Positions 1-9,019 of a stretch of 64,000 nucleotides of DNA are shown here, piece by piece (positions within the stretch are counted from its first letter, which is position 1; every line of letters starts with the position of its first letter). A program made the position numbers and the translations under genes. This stretch comes from DATAFF01 sp963744915 (GTDB lineage: Bacteria > Pseudomonadota > Alphaproteobacteria > Rhizobiales > Aestuariivirgaceae): assembly GCA_963744915.1 (NCBI GenBank), contig CAVUUY010000014.1:73151-137150 (forward strand). Direction: 5' to 3'. The notes under the pieces are model-generated. The model saw only the letters and a list, made by a program, of their open reading frames with translations. It had not been told where the DNA came from and ran no database searches.

Positions 1-296
1 AGCGTCCGGGCGGCGGAAAGCGCGGCTTGCGGGTCACCTTGCGAATCGGCCGCGACCAAGGTGACGGTTGCCGGCACGCCAGCGTCCTTGGCGGCTTTGT
101 TGGCTACCTGCGCCGACAGGTTCATGGCCTTCTCGGATGTCGGGCCAAGCTCGGAAAGCGGCCCCGTCGACTCGAGGAGATTGCCGATCGTGAGATTGAG
201 CGGCTCGGCTCCAGCCTCGGTGGAACCCAGCATCAGCGCGAGGGCGGTTGCCGCCATCCAAGGCCGCGCATTCCGAATTTTCCACGATAGGACCAT
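1..296 (-). CDS. ABC transporter periplasmic substrate-binding protein (3' end outside window)
   Basis: Only the first ~98 codons are present, because the gene runs off the left edge. ATG at 296 is preceded by GGAGATCAAC, a good ribosome binding site. The product opens with a signal peptide (basic start, hydrophobic ATALALML stretch, cleavage near TEAGAEP). It continues with NLTIGNLLESTGPLSELGP, the typical first strand of type I periplasmic binding proteins of the branched-chain amino acid/amide class. The substrate cannot be told from this fragment. The permease and ATPase genes would be expected beyond the left edge. The family call is an inference from the short N-terminal region. Confidence 0.7.
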   Translation of the reverse strand, partial: MVLSWKIRNARPWMAATALALMLGSTEAGAEPLNLTIGNLLESTGPLSELGPTSEKAMNLSAQVANKAAKDAGVPATVTLVAADSQGDPQAALSAART

Positions 297-421
297 GTTG
301 ATCTCCTGACGAAACCGACCGTTGACGGGCGCCAACCAATAAACGTCGGTAATGAAAGGCAGGCGTGAGCATTAAGTCAACGGTCGGCTCGGGCGATCGA
401 AAGGGGGGCGCTCTCAAGCTC

Positions 422-2020
422 TCAGACTGGATCATCCTCGCCGGCAAGATGTGCCCGCATGCGTTCGGCAACGATCCGACGGTCGATCTTGCCTGCGCCG
501 TTGAGAGGCAAGGCGGCAACGAACCGGATATGGCGAGGATGCGCATAGGCCGGTCCTTCGGCCAGGCAGAACCGCTTGAGGGTATCCTCGCTCGCCGTCG
601 CACCCGACGCCAAAACCAGCATGGCGGCCGGCACATGGCCTTTGACGGCGTGCGGCACGGCGACGACCGAGACATCGGCGACGGCGGGATGGCGCAGGAG
701 CAGGTTCTCGACCTCGAGAGGATAGATATTCTCGCCGCCGGAATTGAACATGTCATCGGTACGGCCCTTGAAATAGTAGAATCCATCGGCGTCGCGGGTA
801 AAGAGGTCGCCGGTGCGCAACCAGCCGTCCTTGAGACGCTGCGCATTGACCTCGGGCAGCTTGAAATAACCCGGCGTCACGCCAGGGTTCTTCACCCATA
901 ATTCGCCGTAACTTCCGGACTCCTGGCCGTCGGCGCCCACCAGCTTGACCTCGCCCTCGGGCCACGCGACGCCGGCACTGCCGTGCGGCACCATTCGCCC
1001 GTCGAGCGGCGGTCCGATCATCACCGGCCCGCCTTCGGTCAGTCCATAACTCTCGCTCACCGGAACACCGAAGGCGGTCTCGACGGCCTCGAGCAGCTCC
1101 TTGGGCGTCGGTGCAGACCCGATGCTCAGCCGCTTCAATGCGCCAAAGTCGAGGCTGCCGATCAGATCGCGATGCTGCAGGAGCAGGGTGAACACGGCCG
1201 GCACGCCGCCCGTTTCCGTGCATTTGTAGTTGGCGAGCGTCGTGAGAAAGCGGCGGGGTTCGAAGTTCGGCAGGATCACCACCGATCCCCCGCAATGCAG
1301 CATTGGCTTGATCGCGCCGGCCATGGCGTTCTTGTGGTAAAGGGGCACTGCCGTGAGCACGCGGTCGTCCGGTGCGGCCGGCCAGTAGCGCTGCACTGCG
1401 CGGATCCACCATAGCTGCCCCGCATGCGTCAGCACGACGCCTTTGGGCCTGCCGGTCGAACCTGACGTATAGGGCTGGAACGATGGGTGGTCGTCGGCGA
1501 TGGCTTCGGCAGAAAATTCCGGCGGCATGGCCTTCAGGCGGGTTTCGTAGTCGTTCCAGCCCTTGCGCTCGCCCCCGAGCAGCAATTTCATCCGGCAGCC
1601 GATGGCGTCGGCGAGGGCAGCAAAATTGGCATTGGCCGCAGGCTCGACAATTGCGCCAGCGCATTCGGCATCGCGGATGATGTAGTCGAGCGCGTCGCTG
1701 CCGAGCTTGGTGTTCAACGGCACCGGCACCACGCCTGCACGCATCGCGCCATACATGATCTCGACGAATTCGAAGCGGTTGCCGATCGACATTGCCAGCC
1801 GGTCGCCTGGCTTCAGCCCACTCTCCCGGCAGAGCGTCGCAAAACGGTCGAGCCGCTCTTCAAGCGCTCGATAGGTTATCTCCTGGGGATTTTCCGCCGA
1901 GAGATCGATCATGGCGATCGCCTTCGGCCCGGTTCGAGCGGCGTGGTAATTCCAATAGCCGAGGTTGTTGGCGCGCGGATCGCCCGGGGCGAAACCTTCG
2001 AGGATGTGGCTGGTCGTCAT
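422..2020 (-). CDS. AMP-dependent acyl-CoA synthetase / fatty-acid or aromatic-acid CoA ligase
   Basis: A 532-residue ANL-superfamily enzyme that adenylates a carboxylic acid with ATP and transfers the acyl group to CoA. The P-loop YTSGSTGRPKG lies at about residues 184-194, the ESYGLTEGG motif near 323-330, and the hinge GWLRTGDL near 397-404. The C-terminal catalytic lysine sits in GAGKIDRR near residue 510. Length is normal for the family. The substrate is not readable; medium or long acyl chains or phenylpropanoid acids are all possible. The only upstream neighbour on this strand in view is the small exported protein at 2081. The binding-protein gene at 1-296 lies downstream on the same strand and might share its transcript. 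Confidence 0.9.
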   Translation of the reverse strand: MTTSHILEGFAPGDPRANNLGYWNYHAARTGPKAIAMIDLSAENPQEITYRALEERLDRFATLCRESGLKPGDRLAMSIGNRFEFVEIMYGAMRAGVVPVPLNTKLGSDALDYIIRDAECAGAIVEPAANANFAALADAIGCRMKLLLGGERKGWNDYETRLKAMPPEFSAEAIADDHPSFQPYTSGSTGRPKGVVLTHAGQLWWIRAVQRYWPAAPDDRVLTAVPLYHKNAMAGAIKPMLHCGGSVVILPNFEPRRFLTTLANYKCTETGGVPAVFTLLLQHRDLIGSLDFGALKRLSIGSAPTPKELLEAVETAFGVPVSESYGLTEGGPVMIGPPLDGRMVPHGSAGVAWPEGEVKLVGADGQESGSYGELWVKNPGVTPGYFKLPEVNAQRLKDGWLRTGDLFTRDADGFYYFKGRTDDMFNSGGENIYPLEVENLLLRHPAVADVSVVAVPHAVKGHVPAAMLVLASGATASEDTLKRFCLAEGPAYAHPRHIRFVAALPLNGAGKIDRRIVAERMRAHLAGEDDPV

Positions 2021-2080
2021 GAAATGCCATGCTCACCCCGGAAAACATGAAATACGCCGAGGACGTCACCGATACAACCA

Positions 2081-2560
2081 TCAGGGGGTCTTCGGCCAGT
2101 TGCGTTCCAAGGCGGCAGGATAGGAGAACTGGCCGGGGCCGATGACGGCAGTGGTTCGATCATTTTCATTCGACTTGTCATGCACGCGGCTCATGCGACC
2201 ATTGGCAATGCCCCCCGATCCGCGCTCCTGCGTGATCGTGGCCGTCTGCCCGGCGGGCGTGTCGCTGGACGGTGTCGCGGGATTGGTCTCGATGCCGGAG
2301 GGTTGGTCCGGTGTTCGGTCGAGCGTCTGCTGGTTATCGATCATTCCGGTGGTCGCCCGACCGACGGGGCTGGTCGATGGAAGCGGCAGCGGCATGGTGC
2401 CGAGCCCGGGTGTGGTCGTTCCCGAGGCCGCACCGCGCGAAGCCGCAGTGCCCGAAAGGTTTCGCGATGCAACGCCGGCGGTTTGCGAAAAGGTCGTGCC
2501 GGGCAGGATCGTAAGAAGCAAGGCGCCGATCACGCTGCAACCGACATATTTCTTGAGCAT
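2081..2560 (-). CDS. small exported protein of unknown function
   Basis: 159 residues starting at ATG 2560, chosen over upstream in-frame ATGs because GTGGAGGACCCGCG places a strong GGAGG just before it. The N-terminus (MLKKYVGCSVIGALLLTILP) is a signal peptide with cleavage near TTFSQTAG. The mature part is rich in Gly, Thr, Ser and Pro, looks disordered, and ends in a short block containing GPGQFSYPAALERNWPKTP. I recognise no family. It lies about 60 bp upstream of the acyl-CoA synthetase on the same strand, but nothing ties the two functionally. Confidence 0.65.
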   Translation of the reverse strand: MLKKYVGCSVIGALLLTILPGTTFSQTAGVASRNLSGTAASRGAASGTTTPGLGTMPLPLPSTSPVGRATTGMIDNQQTLDRTPDQPSGIETNPATPSSDTPAGQTATITQERGSGGIANGRMSRVHDKSNENDRTTAVIGPGQFSYPAALERNWPKTP

Positions 2561-2747
2561 CGCGGGTCCTCCACTCTCAAAAGTGGGATATGCCCGGCAT
2601 TTGGTTGTTCGGCCGGGGAAAGGCGCCTGACAAAGTGTCTCAGTGGGGCCGGGATGGCCGGCGCGCACGCCAAGGCCAAGCAGCAGCCTGGCTGGCGGCC
2701 GGCGCATCGGTCATGGCGGCAAGGCTTTGCCGAGGTGGTGCGTTCGC

Positions 2748-3341
2748 TCAAACCAAGTTGAAAAGCAGGCCGACGCCGGCAAGCGCAATCGCTGCGCCAG
2801 CGGCTTGCGCCGCGCTCCGTGCGGTGCGCTCGGGAGCCAGGCTCGTCGCGAGCCCGAAGCCGATGCCGATCACATGCAGCAAGGCGGTCGCGACAACGAA
2901 GCCGACGGCATAACTCAATCCCGATGCATCGACGGGCATCTCCGCGCCATGCGCGTGGCCATGAAAGATCGCGAAGAAGCCGACGAGCGCAACTGCCGCC
3001 ATCGTCGACAGGTCGATCCGGAGCGCCACGGCCGCGCCAAGCACCAGAACCGACAGGGCGATGGCGAGCTCGACGAAGGGCAGTGCGATGCCGCCGATCC
3101 CGATCGCGCCGCCTAGCGCCATCATCGCGACGAAAGCCGTCGGAACGAGATACAAGGCCCTGCCGCGGAGGGAAGCGGCATAGAGGCCGACCGCCACCAT
3201 GGCCAGGATGTGATCGAGCCCGCTGAACGGGTGGCCGAAGCCGTGCTGGAAGCCCCGCGTGGCGCCGATGCCGGTATGGGCCTCGGCGGCGGTGGCAAGA
3301 AGGACGAGCGCTGTAATGATGAGTGGTAGACGCCTTGTCAC
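2748..3341 (-). CDS. hupE: HupE/UreJ family membrane protein (putative nickel/metal permease)
   Basis: 197 residues from a GTG start at 3341, selected because AAAGGAGCGGCAC lies directly upstream; the in-frame ATGs further out lack a ribosome binding site. The family signatures are clear: HPFSGLDHILAM after the signal-like first helix, and a second His-rich segment FFAIFHGHAHGAEMP. About six hydrophobic segments follow. HupE/UreJ proteins sit next to hydrogenase or urease operons and are thought to move nickel. Here no hydrogenase or urease gene is visible, so it is an orphan copy and the metal specificity is inferred. Confidence 0.88.
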   Translation of the reverse strand: MTRRLPLIITALVLLATAAEAHTGIGATRGFQHGFGHPFSGLDHILAMVAVGLYAASLRGRALYLVPTAFVAMMALGGAIGIGGIALPFVELAIALSVLVLGAAVALRIDLSTMAAVALVGFFAIFHGHAHGAEMPVDASGLSYAVGFVVATALLHVIGIGFGLATSLAPERTARSAAQAAGAAIALAGVGLLFNLV

Positions 3342-3490
3342 GTGCCGCTCCTTTGCTCTTGCACGCATCAGATCCGATGCGTTCATGACCGGGGCAATCC
3401 TAGAGCATGCCGTGGGATCGATGCCACCGTCTTTCCGGCCACCGCGCTACCGTCTTGCCAAGTGGCAGCATTTTTGCTATATGATGCCAT

Positions 3491-3904
3491 ATGACTGAGA
3501 TCGAGCGCATCGAGGCGGATGAGGGAGCGTTCGTACCGGGTCCGATCTCGGATGCCGAAGCGGATGCGATGTTCCGTGCCGCCATCGCTCTGTTCGGGCG
3601 CTGGAAGCTGACGGACGAGCAGGCGGCAATCCTGCTCGACCTGCCTTTGCGGACCTATCGGCGGTGGAAGGCCGAGCGCAAGGGCCGGTTCGATCGCGAC
3701 GGCAGGGCGCGGCTGTCGAACCTCATGGGCATCCACAAGGCGCTCAGGATCGTCTTTCGCGAGCCGGAGCGCGGTTATGCCTGGGTGCGGAAGCCGAATG
3801 CCGCCTTTGGCGGCGGCGCGGCCCTCGATGTCATGCTCCATGGCGAGCTCACCGACCTGATGCGGGTGCGCCGCTATCTCGATGCCGAGCGGGGCGGCTG
3901 GTGA
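3491..3904 (+). CDS. Xre/MbcA/ParS-type antitoxin of a RES toxin-antitoxin pair
   Basis: 137 residues. The N-terminal half carries a degenerate Xre-like helix-turn-helix (LTDEQAAILLDLPLRTYRRW at about 40-59). The C-terminal half is the MbcA/ParS/Xre toxin-binding domain, recognisable from ALRIVFREPERGYAWVRKPN and the end RVRRYLDAERGGW. Family knowledge: the antitoxin neutralises the RES toxin and represses the operon. Its TGA overlaps the GTG start of the toxin gene (GTGA at 3901-3904), so translation is probably coupled. The upstream segment (3342-3490) is short and AT-richer near ATATGATGCCATATG, a plausible autoregulated promoter. Confidence 0.9.
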   Translation: MTEIERIEADEGAFVPGPISDAEADAMFRAAIALFGRWKLTDEQAAILLDLPLRTYRRWKAERKGRFDRDGRARLSNLMGIHKALRIVFREPERGYAWVRKPNAAFGGGAALDVMLHGELTDLMRVRRYLDAERGGW

Positions 3905-4617
3905 TCGATGCGAGCCTCGTTCCCCAGTCGCATGTTCGGTGGCGGGGCGCGGTCAGGATCATCCGCAGCGCCTTCCCGCCGGTCGATCTCTTCGAGGACA
4001 TCGCCGATCCGGCCGATTGGCCGCTGCTGATTGCGGCCGAGCAGAAGACCAACCCCCGGCTCATGGACTCGATCGGCGAGCTCGACCGGGTGCCACCCGG
4101 CCGGCGGGTCGGCGGGGCCGGCGCCTCGTTCATCATGGCGCCGTTCGTTCATGTGAGCGCCGAGCGGGCCAGCCGCTTCGGCGATGGGTCGTTCGGCGTG
4201 CTCTATGCCGGGCGCACCTTCGCGGTGGCGCTGATGGAGACCATGCATCATCATGCGCGCTTCATGGCGCGCACCGCGGAGGCGCCGGGGTGGACATCAC
4301 AATTCCGCGAGATCGTTCTCGATATCGAGGGCGCTCTGCACGATCTGCGGAGCGGTGATCGGCTCTACGAGCCATTGCTCGATCCCGACGACTACGCCCG
4401 GAGCCAGGCCTTTGCGCGGGAAATTCGGCAGGCGCGGTCCGAGGGGATCGTCTATCCGAGCGTCCGCTGCACCGGGGGCGAATGCGCCGGGCTGTTCTAT
4501 CCCGACCTCGCCTCGCATGCCGTGCAGGGCCGCCACCTCGACTATCATTGGAATGGCGAACGCGTTGATCTCGTTCGTGATTTATCGGCCGGTCAGGTTT
4601 TCCGCGTGGTCCCGTGA
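3901..4617 (+). CDS. RES domain toxin (NAD+-degrading)
   Basis: 238 residues from a GTG start that overlaps the antitoxin stop. RES toxins are named for conserved Arg, Glu and Ser residues. Here candidates are Arg in RFGDGSFGVLYAG, Glu in FAVALMETMHHHARF and Ser in GIVYPSVRC. Characterised relatives (Res, MbcT, ParT) consume NAD+ by phosphorolysis or modify target enzymes. The length is normal and all motif segments are intact, so it is likely active and must be held by the antitoxin. The in-frame ORF extends upstream into the antitoxin gene, but the overlapping GTG is the natural start. Confidence 0.9.
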   Translation: MIDASLVPQSHVRWRGAVRIIRSAFPPVDLFEDIADPADWPLLIAAEQKTNPRLMDSIGELDRVPPGRRVGGAGASFIMAPFVHVSAERASRFGDGSFGVLYAGRTFAVALMETMHHHARFMARTAEAPGWTSQFREIVLDIEGALHDLRSGDRLYEPLLDPDDYARSQAFAREIRQARSEGIVYPSVRCTGGECAGLFYPDLASHAVQGRHLDYHWNGERVDLVRDLSAGQVFRVVP

Positions 4618-4626
4618 GCAACGCCT

Positions 4627-5718
4627 TCATGAGGCGGCGCGCTTGCCGGTGCGGAACGTTTCCTCGACGCGCGAGGGCTCGCCCTGCCGGTGACTGCGAC
4701 CAAGGAAAGTCTCGCGGATGTCGATGCTGCTCGTCACGCCGATCTTCGCCTTGTTCTGCTTGATCCAGGCGTCGGCGGCAGCCCGCCCGCGGTCACGCAG
4801 GAATTCGAGAAATGCCATGTCGGTGTTGAGCTTGCTCGAGGCGTTGAGGTGGTATTCAAGCGATGGTGCCGGGATCATATGCATGTTGATCCGCTTGTAT
4901 TTCTTCTCGTCAAGCCGGTTCTCGTCGATCAGCCGGCGAACGAAATCGATGGCCCGCATCTCGGCGATGAGGCTGGAATTGAAGCTGATCTCGTTCAGCC
5001 GGTTGATGATCTCATTCGCCTGCATTGGCGTTTCATCGCGGGTCAGCGGATTGATCTGCACCAGCAATATGTCCTTGATCTCGGTGTAATAGATCAGCGG
5101 CCAGATGCTGGGGTTGCCCATATAGCCGCCATCCCAATAGGGCTCGCCATCGACATCGACGGTCTGGAAGTAGAAGGGGATGCAGGCCGAGGCGAGGATG
5201 GCGTCGACACTGACCTCCCGGCAGTGGAACACCCGCGGCCGGCCGGTGTGCACCGAGGTCGCGGTGATGAAGACCGGGACCGCGCCGCCGGCATTGATGA
5301 GCTTCCAATCGATGAAATCGGCGAGCAGGGTGCGAAGCGGGTTGAGGTTGAAAGGATTGTACTGATAGGGCGAGAAGACCCGCACCATGAGCTCGAACCA
5401 CTGGTAGCTGACGGTGTTGTCGATGTTCCAGTTCTGCAGCCAGTGGTCGAGCGGGGTTGCCTTGAACGGGCTGTAGAGACAGCCAAGATCGCTGACAGCG
5501 CGCCAGAATTGATCGAGCGCCGCCCTCGCCCCGGCACGGCCGCCAGAGCGGTAGCCATGCGCCAGCACGATGGCGTTCATTGCCCCGGCGCTGGCGCCGC
5601 TCACGCCATCCGGAACGATGTCCTCTTCCTCGAGCAGGCGGTCGAGCACGCCCCAACTATAGGCGCCATGCGAACCGCCACCTTGCAATGCGATGTTCAA
5701 CCCTTTGGCGTCCATCAT
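4627..5718 (-). CDS. patatin-like phospholipase family protein
   Basis: 363 residues. The oxyanion-hole glycine run GGGSHGAYSWG is at 13-23, the nucleophile elbow GASAG at 41-45 (Ser43) and the dyad aspartate in DGGYMGNPS near residue 195, so the Ser-Asp catalytic dyad is complete. No signal peptide is seen. Such proteins are bacterial acyl hydrolases acting on phospholipids or neutral lipids, and some bind polyhydroxybutyrate granules. Start ATG 5718 follows CAGGAGATGC. The gene converges on the RES toxin gene (9 bp gap). Confidence 0.9.
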   Translation of the reverse strand: MMDAKGLNIALQGGGSHGAYSWGVLDRLLEEEDIVPDGVSGASAGAMNAIVLAHGYRSGGRAGARAALDQFWRAVSDLGCLYSPFKATPLDHWLQNWNIDNTVSYQWFELMVRVFSPYQYNPFNLNPLRTLLADFIDWKLINAGGAVPVFITATSVHTGRPRVFHCREVSVDAILASACIPFYFQTVDVDGEPYWDGGYMGNPSIWPLIYYTEIKDILLVQINPLTRDETPMQANEIINRLNEISFNSSLIAEMRAIDFVRRLIDENRLDEKKYKRINMHMIPAPSLEYHLNASSKLNTDMAFLEFLRDRGRAAADAWIKQNKAKIGVTSSIDIRETFLGRSHRQGEPSRVEETFRTGKRAAS

Positions 5719-5850
5719 GCATCTCCTGGCCGACCGTCCGGCCGCCGCCCCGGCCGGGACCGGCGTTGCTTATAGCAGATCGGTGGGGCGAGCGCCTGCG
5801 ACCCCTTGGAGGGGAGATTTCCGAGACATAACAAGGGTTTGGAAAGCAGT

Positions 5851-5879
5851 CAGGCCTCAGCTGGGGAGGCTGAGGCCTG
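5851..5879. repeat. perfect 11-bp inverted repeat (hairpin)
   Basis: CAGGCCTCAGC and GCTGAGGCCTG flank TGGGGAG. It lies about 130 bp upstream of the patatin gene start. It could be a regulator site or an RNA hairpin in the leader. Confidence 0.5.
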
Positions 5880-5958
5880 GGTGCAGGGGATGTTGAACGA
5901 CGGGGTCTTAAGGGGAATCGCCGTCCAGGACAAGCATGATCATGCAATCGACCGGGGG

Positions 5959-5997
5959 TTGTCCACAAGAATCAATGGATTTTGCAAGTTATCCACA
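5959..5997. promoter_or_regulatory. two DnaA-box-like 9-mers
   Basis: TTATCCACA at 5989-5997 matches the DnaA box consensus exactly, and TTGTCCACA at 5959-5967 differs at one position. They are in the same orientation, 30 bp apart. No dnaA, hemE, parAB or AT-rich unwinding element is near, so this is not a convincing origin. A DnaA-titrating or DnaA-regulated site is possible. Confidence 0.35.
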
Positions 5998-6067
5998 GGC
6001 AAATTCCCTGAATCGGGCGAGACGATAGCAAACGGATCACAATGCGGAGAGCGGGGGTGGAAAATCG

Positions 6068-6355
6068 TTACGGCTCATCGCGCTCCGGTTTGCGGTCTGC
6101 AGCCGATTGGCCGTTCTTGCTCCCGGTTTCCGTCTGATCGGGCGGCTCGTCATAGCCGCGGCGGCTGCTGAGAAAGAGCAACGACATCAGGCCGATGCCA
6201 AGGATCAAGGTGATGACGATGCCGGCGATCATGGCGCCCCAGCCGCCGGCGCTCATGGGCGCATCGATCGCCATCGACATGGTGATCGACCACCACAGCG
6301 CGGCACCGGCAATCACGGCCGAGCCGATGAGCAGCAGAATGGTGGCGGGTTTCAT
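6068..6355 (-). CDS. small two-helix membrane protein
   Basis: 95 residues with two hydrophobic segments (about 4-26 and 41-63) and a charged, hydrophilic tail ending RKPERDEP. No recognised motif. It lies divergently 85 bp from the copper ATPase gene and so may share its control region, but no metal ligand (Cys, His or Met cluster) is visible, so a role in copper handling is unproven. Confidence 0.6.
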   Translation of the reverse strand: MKPATILLLIGSAVIAGAALWWSITMSMAIDAPMSAGGWGAMIAGIVITLILGIGLMSLLFLSSRRGYDEPPDQTETGSKNGQSAADRKPERDEP

Positions 6356-6440
6356 TCCAAGCTGTTTCCCGCGGCAACGATCTTGACCGTGGAGCAGCTA
6401 TAGGGACACCACATGAGGTGGTCCGGTAAAGGAGAATCGC

Positions 6441-8787
6441 GTGAGCCATCATGAGACCGTCCATGCCCATGGCGAGGCCGCTGCCGGATCGGATGCGGCG
6501 CGCGATCCCGTCTGTGGCATGACAGTCGATCCCCGGTCGGCCAGGCATGTGGCCGAGCATGGCGGGGAGCGCTTCCATTTCTGCTGCGCCGGCTGCCGCA
6601 GCAAGTTCCTGGCCGATCCCGAGCGCTATCTGGGCGGCAGCACAGCCAAGGCGGCAGCGCCGGCCGGGCCGCAGGATGCGGTCTATACCTGCCCGATGCA
6701 TCCCGAGATCCGCCAGATCGGCCCCGGCAGCTGTCCGATCTGCGGCATGGCGCTCGAGCCCGTGATCGCGCCGGTGGGTGGAGCGCCCGATCCGGAGCGG
6801 CGCGACATGACCCGCCGCTTCTGGATCGGGCTCGCCCTGACGCTGCCGGTTGTGTTCCTGGCGATGGGCGGGCACTACCTGGGCCTCGATCACCGGCTGG
6901 GCCGCCAGACGGGGAACCTGCTGCAGCTCGCCCTGGCCACGCCGGTGGTGGTGTGGGCCGGCTGGCCGTTCTTCCAACGCGGCTGGCAATCGCTCGTCAC
7001 CCGCAATCTCAACATGTTCACGCTGATCGCCATGGGGACCGGCGTCGCCTTCGCCTACAGCGTCGTCGCGACCATTGCGCCCGGCATCTTCCCGGCCGGC
7101 TTTCGGGGACCGGACGGCGCGGTCGCGGTCTATTTCGAGGCGGCAGCGGTGATCACGGTGCTCGTTCTCCTCGGCCAGGTGCTGGAGCTCGGTGCTCGCG
7201 AGCGGACATCCGGGGCGATCCGCGCCCTCATGGATCTCACGCCGCGGGCGGCGCGCCGCATCGCCGCGGATGGGCGGGAGGAGGATGTCGACATCGCCGC
7301 CATCGCGGCCGGCGACCGGCTGAGGGTGCGGCCCGGCGAGAAGGTCGCCGTCGACGGGGTAATCGAGGAGGGTCATTCCTTCATCGAGGAGGCGATGGTC
7401 ACTGGTGAACCGATGCCGGTGGAAAAGGGGCCCGGGGCCAGAGTGATCGGCGGCACGCTCAACGGGACCGGCAGCTTCATCATGCGGGCCGAGAAGGTCG
7501 GACGCGACACGCTGCTGGCGCAGATCGTGCAGATGGTCGCGCAAGCACAGCGCAGCCGCGCCCCGATCCAGCGGCTGGCCGACCGGATCTCAGGCTGGTT
7601 CGTGCCGCTGGTCATCGCCGTTGCCCTGGTTGCCTTTGCCGCCTGGGCGCTGATCGGGCCGCAACCGCGCCTTGCCTATGCGCTGGTCGTGGCGGTGACG
7701 GTGCTGATCATTGCCTGCCCGTGCGCGCTGGGCCTCGCGACGCCGATGTCGATCATGGTCGGCATCGGACGGGGCGCCGAGGCCGGGGTGCTGATCAGGA
7801 ATGCCGAGGCGCTGGAGCGGCTCGAAAAGGTCGATACGCTGGTCGTCGACAAGACCGGCACGCTGACGGTCGGCCGGCCGCAGGTCACCGCCATCCGAGC
7901 AGTTCCGGGGCAGGCCGAGGATATGATTCTTCAGGCTGGCGGCGAGCCTCGAGCAGGCAAGCGAGCATCCAATCGCGGCTGCGGTGGTCGCGGCTGCCCG
8001 CAAGCGTGGACTGGATCTCGGAAAGGCGAGCGACTTCAAGGCTTTGATCGGCAGAGGGGTCAGCGGCACCGTCGCCGGCCATGCGGTGGCGCTCGGCAGC
8101 GCGGGTTTTCTCGCCGAGCTCGGGGTCGATGCGCGCCCGCTGATCGAGGATGGGAGCCGCCTGCGCGACGAAGGCGCGACGGTCATTCTCGCCGCGATCG
8201 ACGGGCGGCTTGCCGGCATCATCGCCGTGTCGGATCCGGTGCGGCCGACGACACCGGCGGCGCTCGCGGCGCTGGCTGCGGATGGGGTGGCGATCATCAT
8301 GCTGAGCGGCGACAATTCCGCCACGGCGCAGGCGGTCGGTCGCCAGCTCGGGATCGACCGGGTGGTGGCCGAGGTGCTGCCGGCCGACAAGGCGGCCGAG
8401 ATTGCGCGGCTCAGGCAGGAGGGCAGGGTGGTGGCGATGGCCGGCGACGGCGTCAACGACGCGCCGGCGCTGGCGGCTGCCGATGTCGGGATCGCAATGG
8501 GCTCGGGCACCGATGTGGCGATCGCCAGCGCCGGGGTCACCCTGCTGCGGGGCGGTCTCGACGGTATCGTCAAGGCGCGCCGCCTGTCACAGGCGACCAT
8601 GAGCAATGTGCGCCAGAACCTCTTCTTCGCCTTCGCCTACAACAGCGCCGGGGTGCCGATCGCGGCCGGGGCGCTCTATCCGGCATTCGGCTGGCTGGTG
8701 TCGCCCGAGTTCGCCGCCGCGGCGATGGCGCTGAGCTCGGCCAGCGTGGTGGTCAATGCGCTCAGGCTGCGGCGCGTGCAGCTGTGA
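6441..8787 (+). CDS. copA: copper-translocating P1B-type ATPase (single frameshift)
   Basis: Exports Cu(I) across the inner membrane using ATP. The GTG start at 6441 follows AAAGGAGAATCGC. Domains in order: a YHS-like Cys domain (DPVCGMTVDP, FHFCCAGC), a heavy-metal-binding segment (YTCPMHPEI, CPICGMALEP), transmembrane helices, the ion-site motif CPCALGLATP (~425), the phosphorylation motif DKTGTLT (Asp ~470), then GDGVNDAPALAAADVGI and AMGSGTDVAI. The frame shifts by +1 near 7932 (ATTCTTCAGG), inside the nucleotide-binding region. Removing one base restores LAASLEQASEHPIAAAVV and a complete ~780-residue protein. All catalytic motifs are intact on both sides, so a sequencing insertion is more likely than a dead gene. 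Confidence 0.85.
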
Positions 8788-9019
8788 CCGGCTGGCGCCG
8801 GTACCGGACAGATCGCCCCGGCTGATCCGCCTCGGCACCGGCGCTGCCCCCCGGCAGCTTGAGAATTCAACGTCGGTCCGACTGTTTCGCACCTTCGCCG
8901 ACATGGCGGCGGCGCGCTATCGGAGTCGCGAACGGAATGTCGGAGATACGAAGGCCGGATGCGTTTCATCCATCGCTGGACTTCTCTTGGAGCCGCGCAA
9001 GGATTACAGTCGCTTATCT

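Larger units (their letters stand above)
5719..6067. other. intergenic region with a hairpin and two DnaA-box-like sites
   Basis: 349 bp with no supportable gene. It holds a perfect 11-bp inverted repeat (5851-5861 and 5869-5879, arms CAGGCCTCAGC/GCTGAGGCCTG, 7-nt loop) and, 80-110 bp further on, a TTGTCCACA (5959) and a TTATCCACA (5989). The hairpin is not followed by a T-run on either strand, so it does not look like a classical intrinsic terminator. Confidence 0.5.

Noticed and set aside
4690..5775. 361-codon open frame opposite the patatin gene
   Set aside because: The minus strand encodes all patatin catalytic motifs with a ribosome binding site; the plus-strand translation has no recognisable domain and typical shadow composition.
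5851..5997. Chromosomal origin of replication
   Set aside because: Only two DnaA-like boxes, no AT-rich unwinding element, and none of the usual oriC neighbours.
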